Positions 6,125-11,778 of a stretch of DNA of 11,778 bases are shown here, piece by piece (position 1 is the first letter of the stretch; each line of letters opens with the position of its first letter). The stretch comes from Salinibacterium sp. Its GTDB lineage: Bacteria; Actinomycetota; Actinomycetes; Actinomycetales; Microbacteriaceae. The notes under the pieces are model-generated. The model was not told the DNA's origin. It worked only from the letters and a program-made list of their open reading frames with translations, and did not search any database. The stretch spans positions 1 through 11,778 of the forward strand of contig JANXTJ010000159.1 in assembly GCA_025352485.1 (NCBI GenBank), in the 5' to 3' direction. The translations under genes were made by a program, and so were the position numbers.

Positions 6125-7111
6125 TTAGGCGTCGAGCCACTTCTCGGCGAGGTGGTCCGCGCTCACCCGCCGGATCGTGCCGGAGTGCGAGCGCAACACA
6201 ATGCTCTCTGTACGGATGATCGGGCCCAGGCGACGCACACCATTGACCAAACCGCCGTCGGTCACACCGGTCGCGACGAAAAAGGTGTTGTCGCTGCGCA
6301 CGAGGGTGTCGGCGTCGTAGACGTGGTCGAACAGCAGCCCGGCATCCGTGCCCTTCTGGCGCTCCTCATCGGTCTGCGGATACAGAATCGTTTGGATCAC
6401 GCCGCCGAGGGCTTTGATCGCGCAGGCGGTGGCCACGCCCTCCGGACTGCCGCCGATGCCGGCACACATGTCGATGCGCGTGCCATAGAGGGCCGCGTTG
6501 ATACCCCCGGCCACGTCACCATCGAGCATGAGCCGCGTGCCGGCACCCGTCGACCTAATTTCGTCAATGAATTCGGCATGGCGCGGCCGGTCGAGCACGG
6601 CCACGACGATCTCACTGACCGGCTTGCCTTTCGCTTTCGCGAGCGCCCGAATGTTCTCGGCGATCGGCTTGCGGATGTCGATGATCCCCCGACCCTCCGC
6701 GCCCGTAACGATTTTCTGCATGTAGAAGACCATGGATGCGTCGAGCATGCTGCCGCGATCGGAGACGGCGATCATCGACAGTGCGTTCTGCCGACCGGCC
6801 GCCGTCAGCGATGTGCCATCGATCGGGTCGACGGCGATGTCGCAGGCCGGCCCGTTGCCGGTGCCGACATGCTCGCCGTTGAAAAGCATGGGCGCCTTGT
6901 CTTTCTCACCCTCGCCAATCACCACCACGCCATCAAAGTCGACGGTCCCAAGGAACTTGCGCATGGCATCCACTGCGGCACCGTCGGCACCATTTTTGTC
7001 GCCCTTGCCAATGAAGGGCACCGCGCGGATGGCCGCAGCCTCTGTTGCCCGCACCAACTCCATCGCGAGGTTACGGTCGGGGTGAAGGAACAGTGTTCCG
7101 GTTTCGGTCAT
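6125..7111 (-). CDS. glpX: Class II fructose-1,6-bisphosphatase (GlpX)
   Basis: This 328-residue cytoplasmic enzyme removes the 1-phosphate of fructose-1,6-bisphosphate to give fructose-6-phosphate, the committed gluconeogenic step. The metal and phosphate motifs of the inositol-phosphatase fold are present: GKGDKNGAD (about 35-43), GEGEKD (66-71) and DPIDGTSLTAAG (95-106). Downstream, GDVAGGINAAL and GIGGSPEGVATACA match GlpX. Actinobacteria generally rely on this class II enzyme. The ATG at 7111 opens MTETGTLFLHPDRNL. An in-frame GTG immediately before it (7114) would sit 9 bases from an AAGGA and could be the true start, adding one residue. The longer frame up to 7213 runs through promoter-like sequence and is rejected. 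The gene diverges from fba and converges on rmuC. Confidence 0.95.
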   Translation of the reverse strand: MTETGTLFLHPDRNLAMELVRATEAAAIRAVPFIGKGDKNGADGAAVDAMRKFLGTVDFDGVVVIGEGEKDKAPMLFNGEHVGTGNGPACDIAVDPIDGTSLTAAGRQNALSMIAVSDRGSMLDASMVFYMQKIVTGAEGRGIIDIRKPIAENIRALAKAKGKPVSEIVVAVLDRPRHAEFIDEIRSTGAGTRLMLDGDVAGGINAALYGTRIDMCAGIGGSPEGVATACAIKALGGVIQTILYPQTDEERQKGTDAGLLFDHVYDADTLVRSDNTFFVATGVTDGGLVNGVRRLGPIIRTESIVLRSHSGTIRRVSADHLAEKWLDA

Positions 7112-7185
7112 CACTACAGCACGTCCTTGGATCTTCTGGCTCTGTCGCTGTGGTGGGGATTCGCCTGCGGAATCAGCGCGCGCCC

Positions 7186-7213
7186 AGCCTACCGAACCGC
7201 TCGGTGGTGGCAA
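7186..7213 (-). promoter_or_regulatory. Candidate glpX promoter
   Basis: On the minus strand, TTGCCA (7208-7213, 5 of 6 matches to TTGACA) and TAGGCT (7186-7191, with the key T, A and T) are separated by 16 bp. Transcription would start near 7179, giving a 5' leader of roughly 65-70 bases before glpX. This is a consensus match only. Confidence 0.45.
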
Positions 7214-7224
7214 TCTGCCGAAGC

Positions 7225-7257
7225 TAGACTTTGTGGCGACCCCACCGTCTAAGGAGA
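7225..7257 (+). promoter_or_regulatory. fba: Candidate fba -10 element and ribosome binding site
   Basis: TAGACT (7225-7230) fits an actinobacterial -10, though no good -35 is seen 16-18 bp upstream. AAGGAGA (7251-7257) is a strong Shine-Dalgarno 6 bases before the ATG at 7264 and fixes the fba start. The -10 lies 11 bp from the divergent glpX -35 (7208-7213), so the two promoters would be nearly back to back. Confidence 0.5.
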
Positions 7258-7263
7258 TCTGCC

Positions 7264-8289
7264 ATGCCCGTTGCCACCCCGGACCAGTACGCCGAGATGC
7301 TCGACAAGGCGAAGACCCGCGGCTTCGCGTATCCCGCCATCAACGTCTCGTCGTCTTCGACCATTAACGCCGTGTTGCAGGGACTCACGGAGGCGGGCTC
7401 CGACGGCATCCTTCAGGTCACGACCGGTGGCGCCGACTACTTCGCCGGGCACACCGTCAAGAACCGGGCATCCGGCGCACTCGCCTTTGCCGCGTTCGCC
7501 ACTGAGGTCGCCAAGAACTACCCGATCACCATCGCGCTGCACACCGATCATTGCCCCAAGGACGCCCTCGACGGCTTCGTGCTGCCGCTGATCGCCGCCT
7601 CTGAGGCGGAGGTCAAGGCCGGCCGCAACCCGATCTTCCAGTCGCACATGTGGGATGGCTCGGCGGTGCCGCTCGCCGCGAACCTCGAAATTGCCAAGAC
7701 CCTGCTTCCGCGCATGAAAGCCATCAACGCGATCCTCGAGGTCGAGGTTGGCGTCGTCGGCGGCGAGGAAGACGGTGTCAGCCACGAGATTAACGAGCAC
7801 CTCTACACGACACTGGATGACGCCATCCAGCTGGTCGAGGCGCTCGGCCTTGGCGAACAGGGCCGCTACATGGCCGCCCTGACCTTCGGCAACGTGCACG
7901 GTGTCTACAAGCCCGGCGGAGTGCAATTGCGGCCCGAGATTTTGGCCGGCATCCAGTCGGGCCTTGAGCAGAAGTACGGCACCGGCCCCAAGCCCCTCGA
8001 CCTGGTCTTCCACGGCGGATCGGGCTCCACCCCGGAAGAAATCGCCACGGCGGTCGCGGCCGGTGTCATCAAAATGAACATCGATACCGATACCCAGTAT
8101 GCGTTCAGCCGCTCGATTGCCAACACTATTTTCACGAACTACGACGGATTCCTGAAGGTCGACGGCGAGGTCGGCAACAAGAAGGTCTACGACCCGCGCA
8201 GCTGGGGCAAGCTGGCCGAGACGGCGATGGCCGCCCGCGTCGCTGAAGCGACCAGGGAGCTCGGATCGGCGGGTCACTCCGGCAACTGA
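7264..8289 (+). CDS. fba: Class II fructose-bisphosphate aldolase
   Basis: This 341-residue enzyme interconverts fructose-1,6-bisphosphate with dihydroxyacetone phosphate and glyceraldehyde-3-phosphate, in glycolysis and gluconeogenesis. It is the zinc-dependent class II type and close in length to the mycobacterial enzyme. The signature HTDHCPKD (93-100) supplies the catalytic Asp95 and zinc ligand His96. His212 in FGNVHGVYKPGG and His250 in LVFHGGSGS provide the other zinc ligands, and NIDTDTQ (272-278) binds the phosphate. The block EVEVGVVGGEEDG (159-171) is also class II specific. All catalytic residues are intact. The start is fixed by a strong Shine-Dalgarno. The gene stands alone on this strand, diverges from glpX, and is followed by a GC-rich hairpin. 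High expression is likely from the ribosome binding site and enzyme role. Confidence 0.97.
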   Translation: MPVATPDQYAEMLDKAKTRGFAYPAINVSSSSTINAVLQGLTEAGSDGILQVTTGGADYFAGHTVKNRASGALAFAAFATEVAKNYPITIALHTDHCPKDALDGFVLPLIAASEAEVKAGRNPIFQSHMWDGSAVPLAANLEIAKTLLPRMKAINAILEVEVGVVGGEEDGVSHEINEHLYTTLDDAIQLVEALGLGEQGRYMAALTFGNVHGVYKPGGVQLRPEILAGIQSGLEQKYGTGPKPLDLVFHGGSGSTPEEIATAVAAGVIKMNIDTDTQYAFSRSIANTIFTNYDGFLKVDGEVGNKKVYDPRSWGKLAETAMAARVAEATRELGSAGHSGN

Positions 8290-8305
8290 GGCACTGGCGC
8301 AGCTC

Positions 8306-8338
8306 GGGTGGCCCGTGCTCGGGTCACCCGGGCCACCC
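8306..8338. terminator. Hairpin between convergent fba and the kinase-like gene
   Basis: GGGTGGCCCG (8306-8315) and CGGGCCACCC (8329-8338) form a perfect 10-bp stem with a 13-base loop. The stem starts 16 bp after the fba stop and lies about 50 bp past the stop of the opposite-strand gene, so it may serve both. No T-tract follows on either side. Confidence 0.55.
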
Positions 8339-8388
8339 TGGCCAACTAGAGGCTCGGGCAACCCCGGCACACCCGCCGAAGCCCCCGC

Positions 8389-9531
8389 TCAGCGCTGCTC
8401 CGGCTCGATCCGGAACGTGAGGCTCAGCGTGTCGCGATCGATGGCCAGGTCTCGCACGGTGGTCCTGAGGGTCAGGTAATACGGCGCGAGGTGCAGCATT
8501 CGGGTGCCCTCCGGCAGGGCCATATCGAGGCTGACCGCAACCGCCGTGGCCCCATCCGCACCTTTGCGCAGCTCGATCATGAGCGATCCCCTGTCGGTCG
8601 CCGGGAGGTCGAGAATCGCTCCCAGCAGCGCCCGCAGTGCCGTGCGCTGGGCCGCGTTCATCCGCCGCGCCAGCTGGTCCGGATCGACGACCACGAGCCG
8701 GGATTCGTTGGCGATCGAGTCCAGCCAGCTCAAGTTAGACCGCGTGACCAAGTCGTCGCGCAGTCGGCGGGCCAGCTGTCCGGCAAGCGCGCGGTCAGCG
8801 GATTCGATGCGCCCGGCATCCGCGATTCGTTCGAGGAACGGCATGGCCCTGGCGGTGAGCCGCGCGACGGTGGCGATCTCGAGGCGTTCGGCGGCGTCAT
8901 CACGCACCGGATGAGCCGCGACGATAACGCTGGACGGGTTTTCGAGCATCGGCAACATCGTGCTCACCACGATGTGGGCAAAGGTCACTGTCGCGGCGAG
9001 GGCGACGGCGGCCGGGTATGACGCAATGAGGGCGTTACCCCACGCGTCCCAACGGCTGCCGGCGGGGGACAAGACGGCGAGGGAGGCTACGACCGCCACC
9101 ACGATTGACGCCGCGCCAAGTACAAGCAGGCGGCGCACCGGCAGGTAGGGGCCGAGACTGGCGATGGTCAGGGCGAAGGTGCCAGCCGCCCACCACCGCT
9201 CGATCGAAAATGAGCTGTCCGAATATCCGAGAGCAGAGAGCACCATTCCCGAGGCGGAGACCGCCAGGGCCAGCGACCCGAGACCCCAACCGATCGGCTG
9301 GCGCAGCGGCCGAGTCGCCACCTGGATGAGCACGTCTGCCGCCACGCACAGCACGAGGGCCGCTGGCTGCAGCAGCGGCCACGACGACTGCGACCACGTG
9401 AGGGCAATCAGCAGGCCGCCGTACACGGCCGTCAATGAGCCGAAGGCGAGCGGAACGAGCGGACCGATAAACCAGCTCAGCGGGTCTACCTGCTGAGGAG
9501 ACAGCACGAAACGTCGCCTACGTGCCCGCAT
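8389..9531 (-). CDS. Multi-pass membrane protein, degenerate sensor-kinase-like
   Basis: This 380-residue protein has a basic N-terminus (MRARRRR) and about six predicted membrane segments (roughly residues 20-45, 53-72, 83-102, 113-130, 134-153, 167-192). A soluble C-terminal half of about 180 residues follows. Its plan parallels the histidine kinase encoded immediately upstream. The region around residues 250-310 (ARRLRDDLVTRSNLSWLDS, then a VVVDPDQLARRM strand) resembles the linker and ATPase-edge portion seen in actinobacterial NarL-type kinases. However, I find no phospho-acceptor HD motif and no N, G1 or G2 box. It may be a pseudokinase partner, or simply an unrelated membrane protein. 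It overlaps the kinase gene by 14 bp, implying coupled translation, and GGCGGTGA lies just upstream of the ATG. The coding call is sure; the function is unknown. Confidence 0.8.
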   Translation of the reverse strand: MRARRRRFVLSPQQVDPLSWFIGPLVPLAFGSLTAVYGGLLIALTWSQSSWPLLQPAALVLCVAADVLIQVATRPLRQPIGWGLGSLALAVSASGMVLSALGYSDSSFSIERWWAAGTFALTIASLGPYLPVRRLLVLGAASIVVAVVASLAVLSPAGSRWDAWGNALIASYPAAVALAATVTFAHIVVSTMLPMLENPSSVIVAAHPVRDDAAERLEIATVARLTARAMPFLERIADAGRIESADRALAGQLARRLRDDLVTRSNLSWLDSIANESRLVVVDPDQLARRMNAAQRTALRALLGAILDLPATDRGSLMIELRKGADGATAVAVSLDMALPEGTRMLHLAPYYLTLRTTVRDLAIDRDTLSLTFRIEPEQR

Positions 9532-10828
9532 CGGTCACCGCCGGTGCCGGGAAATCGGGGGGCTCGGGGCGTTCCTGAAGAACGGGGTGTTCGGGAAGGT
9601 CGGCCCGCTGGTGGTTCGACTTCTCGTTTTCCGAAAGCTTCTCGGCGACCGGGAAGTGCATGAGCACCGTGGTACCCACTCCGGGTGTCGACCAGATTCG
9701 CGTCGATCCGCCCGCAATGCGGATGCGCTCGACCACCGAATGACGCAGGCCGAGACGATCGGCCGCCACGGCATCCGGGTCAAAGCCCGCCCCCTCGTCG
9801 GAGACCATGACAACGATCTCGCTGTCGGTATAAGTCAGGTCGACCTCTGCAAGGGTCGTACCCGCGTGCCGCAGCACATTCTCGAGACAGGCGCGGACCG
9901 CATCGACTATCGCCACGGCCACCTCGGGGGCAAGCCGGTAGATCCCCGTGCTGCCGCCCGTCACATGCACGGTGAGCCCACGCCACTGCAGATCGCTGAT
10001 CATGAGCATGACCTGATTGCGCAGAGTGCTGTCCTGATCGTCGACCACGGCCACCGCGGCCGACTCGTCGAGCCACTGGACGCTGGTCAGCGTCGCGATA
10101 TCTTCCCGCAACCGTGATCTGGTCCGCTCATCGAGCTGGTCGGGTGCGTTCATCACGATCGCGAGGTCGTTGAGCAGGGTGTCGTGTACGAGCGCCGTGA
10201 CACGCGATCGAAGATTTTCCTCGAGGGCCAGTCGGGACGTCTCCTGCTCCAGTTGGTCGAAGTTGGGAAGCCGACGCCGCTGGCTGGCCTGAATCGACTG
10301 GAGCACCAGGTAGGCGACGACGTAGGTGGTGAAGAAGAGGGTCGGCTCCCAGCCCGTGACGATCGGCACACTCGCCACGAGGGAGACGACCAGCGCCACC
10401 AGCGTCGAGACGATGAATCCGACAGAGCACCAGAGGATTCCGGTAAGCGTGGTCGTCGCGGCAACGCCGATGAGCACGAGCGACACCGCGGGCCGATTGA
10501 GCAGGAACAGCCCGTCGGCGATGACCGCCGGGTGCGCCGCAATCATGGTTAATTCTAAGAGCACCGCGGCCGCCGCCGCGATGGCGAGGTAACCGGCGAC
10601 CACCATCGGCCGGGGCATGAACCAGGCCCCGACGGCGAGACCGAAAAGCAGCACAAGGATCGCCAGCGGCACCGGTAGCGCGCCAACGATTCCCTTCTCG
10701 ATCATGAAGTCGATGAGCAGCGGGATCGTCAACGCGACGCTGGCCGCATTGACCGCCCATGCCCCGCGGGCGACCGCGCTCGTGATAACGCGCGCCGCGA
10801 CCGCGCGCGGCAGGACGGCAAGGCGCAC
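9518..10828 (-). CDS. Membrane-bound sensor histidine kinase
   Basis: This 436-residue protein has about five to six membrane segments in residues 28-178 with short loops, so there is no large extracytoplasmic sensor domain. A linker helix follows, then a HisKA_3-like dimerisation segment with LVHDTLLNDL, where His215 is the probable phospho-acceptor. The C-terminal ATPase domain shows the N box ENVLRHAG (316-323), G1 DEGAGFD (344-350), G2 GLRHS (360-364) and GVGT (383-386). It should therefore bind ATP and autophosphorylate. Sensing is presumably within the membrane or through a partner. The last 40 residues form a charged, Pro-rich tail unusual for this class. The GTG start lies 9 bp after the DUF6264-like stop and lacks a good Shine-Dalgarno, so it depends on coupling. 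No response regulator is encoded nearby. Confidence 0.87.
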   Translation of the reverse strand: MRLAVLPRAVAARVITSAVARGAWAVNAASVALTIPLLIDFMIEKGIVGALPVPLAILVLLFGLAVGAWFMPRPMVVAGYLAIAAAAAVLLELTMIAAHPAVIADGLFLLNRPAVSLVLIGVAATTTLTGILWCSVGFIVSTLVALVVSLVASVPIVTGWEPTLFFTTYVVAYLVLQSIQASQRRRLPNFDQLEQETSRLALEENLRSRVTALVHDTLLNDLAIVMNAPDQLDERTRSRLREDIATLTSVQWLDESAAVAVVDDQDSTLRNQVMLMISDLQWRGLTVHVTGGSTGIYRLAPEVAVAIVDAVRACLENVLRHAGTTLAEVDLTYTDSEIVVMVSDEGAGFDPDAVAADRLGLRHSVVERIRIAGGSTRIWSTPGVGTTVLMHFPVAEKLSENEKSNHQRADLPEHPVLQERPEPPDFPAPAVTDAGT

Positions 10829-10837
10829 GGCTGGGGC

Positions 10838-11383
10838 CTAGCGCAGGGAGGTCTGGGTGGCGAGGTATTGCCCCAGTGCCGGATCGGTGAGGATCACGAC
10901 GAGCACGCAGACGGTGACGACGATGGCCCCGACCACTGCCGCCGCGAGCGGCACCCAAAACGCCCTGCGGTTGACGCGAATCAGCAGCAAAGAGGCGATG
11001 ATCGCCGCCACGAGCAGCGTTACTCTGGCGACGTTGATAGCGAGACCCATCGTGTTGGCCAGAGCGTCTGCCGTGAATGCGGGATAGTTCTGCGAGACGT
11101 AGGTCGCCCGAAGCGTACCGGCAAGGTCGCCGTACTGCGCGAAGCCGCTCACGACATCGACGACACCACACAGCAGGAGGGTCGTCGTCAGGATCACATC
11201 CCGAACGCGTCGTGGCTGCGGCGCTACTACGGCCGTGGAGCTGGGCGAGCCAACCGAACCCGGGGCCGGCGGTGCGACCGGGGTCGAGACTGGCGGCACG
11301 GCCGCGACTGGGGCCGCCGGGCTCCCCGCCGGGGGAAGGGGTGCGTATTCCCCATAGCGGGGACGAGGGCGATCATCAGTCAC
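10838..11383 (-). CDS. DUF6264-like small membrane protein
   Basis: This 181-residue protein has a cytoplasmic N-terminal tail rich in Pro, Ala and Ser (residues 1-58, opening MTDDRPRPRYGEYAP) and a basic patch (QPRRVRD). Three membrane segments follow (about 62-82, 114-136, 142-166), and the C-terminus is short. The RPRYGEYAP opening and the position directly after ispH match a protein widespread in Microbacteriaceae that I associate with DUF6264; its function is unknown. The GTG at 11383 is chosen because the RPRYGEYAP motif starts right there. It overlaps the ispH stop by 8 bp. The longer frame from 11434 would overlap ispH by 59 bp and is unlikely. The Pro-rich tail could bind a partner, but nothing in the sequence names one. 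Confidence 0.8.
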   Translation of the reverse strand: MTDDRPRPRYGEYAPLPPAGSPAAPVAAVPPVSTPVAPPAPGSVGSPSSTAVVAPQPRRVRDVILTTTLLLCGVVDVVSGFAQYGDLAGTLRATYVSQNYPAFTADALANTMGLAINVARVTLLVAAIIASLLLIRVNRRAFWVPLAAAVVGAIVVTVCVLVVILTDPALGQYLATQTSLR

Positions 11384-11778
11384 TATCGAGTTGCCAATCC
11401 AGTTTTCGGATGCGGCCGCCGAGGCCGCGCTCATCGGGATTGCCGTCCGCGTCTGTACGCAGTTCCTTCGGCAGCGAAAACATCAGGTCTTCTTCCGCCG
11501 TGACGATCTGGCTCACATCGCCGTAGCCCGCGTCGGCGAGGTCGTCGAGCACCTCCTGCACGAGGACCTCGGGAACGGATGCCCCGCTCGTGACCCCGAC
11601 TGTCACCACACCATCGAGCCACTCCTGTTGGATCTCGCTCGCGTAGTCAACGCGGTAGGCGGCCTTCGCGCCATTCTCGAGCGCGACGTCCACCAGCCGA
11701 ACGGTGTTCGAGCTGTTGGCACTGCCGACGACAATCACCAGCTCGGCCTCCTGCGTGGCGGCGGCAAACAGGCGCGCG
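11376..11778 (-). CDS. ispH: 4-hydroxy-3-methylbut-2-enyl diphosphate reductase, C-terminal part (5' end outside window)
   Basis: IspH (LytB) is the [4Fe-4S] enzyme that makes IPP and DMAPP in the last step of the MEP isoprenoid pathway. About 133 residues are present, with the frame open to the window edge. Diagnostic blocks are VIVVGSANSSNTVRLVDVA, containing the substrate-phosphate-binding SxN motif, and VGVTSGASVPEVLVQEVL, containing the conserved TSGAS-PE segment. The three cluster-ligating cysteines would lie upstream and are not visible. The C-terminus ends in a short acidic tail (KLDWQLDSD), and the TGA overlaps the GTG of the DUF6264-like gene by 8 bp. This junction indicates a shared transcript and coupled translation with the three membrane-protein genes that follow. 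Confidence 0.93.
   Translation of the reverse strand, partial: ARLFAAATQEAELVIVVGSANSSNTVRLVDVALENGAKAAYRVDYASEIQQEWLDGVVTVGVTSGASVPEVLVQEVLDDLADAGYGDVSQIVTAEEDLMFSLPKELRTDADGNPDERGLGGRIRKLDWQLDSD

Noticed and set aside
7249..8370. 373-residue minus-strand frame opposite fba
   Set aside because: Antisense shadow of a fully conserved aldolase gene; it runs through the fba terminator hairpin.
11352..11364. CCCC/GGGG mini-hairpin near the DUF6264-like start
   Set aside because: Four base pairs inside coding sequence encoding the conserved RYGEY segment; expected by chance at this GC content.

Overview
The window is high-GC DNA with strong G/C bias at third codon positions, GTG starts and stop/start overlaps. 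Gene content points to an actinobacterium, most likely family Microbacteriaceae. The clues are an actinobacterial-type class II aldolase, a GlpX-type FBPase, ispH followed directly by a small Pro/Ala-rich membrane protein resembling DUF6264, and an RmuC/YchF neighbourhood. The family assignment is inference from protein character and gene order; no 16S or other marker is present.

Layout. (1) 1-172 (+) is the C-terminal end of a flavin-dependent monooxygenase-like protein. It converges on an M20 metallopeptidase/deacylase (1405-191, -). (2) 1643-2639 is a small accessory patch between core genes: a VapBC/FitAB-type toxin-antitoxin pair on the - strand with a clear palindromic operator, preceded by a small protein-like reading frame broken by one in-frame TGA. 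(3) 2773-7111 is housekeeping: ychF (-), a DEDDh exonuclease (+) diverging from it, rmuC (+), and glpX (-) convergent with rmuC. (4) 7112-8289: glpX and fba diverge from a 152-bp shared regulatory region. One encodes a gluconeogenic phosphatase; the other encodes the aldolase that makes or uses the same sugar bisphosphate. (5) 8389-11778 (-) is a tight tandem array read right to left: ispH (3' part), a DUF6264-like membrane protein, a membrane sensor histidine kinase, and a second membrane protein that looks like a kinase relative without recognisable catalytic boxes. The junctions are an 8-bp overlap, a 9-bp gap and a 14-bp overlap, which suggests co-transcription. No response regulator is present in the window.

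How the parts relate. The exonuclease and RmuC both belong to DNA metabolism. GlpX and Fba act on fructose-1,6-bisphosphate. IspH supplies isoprenoid precursors, and the three genes behind it all encode membrane proteins, so a link to envelope state is possible but unproven. The most notable items are the kinase/pseudokinase pair, the TGA-interrupted frame abutting the toxin-antitoxin promoter, and the vapBC operator/promoter arrangement. I see no CRISPR array, tRNA, rRNA, insertion sequence or phage gene. No wholly new system is evident.
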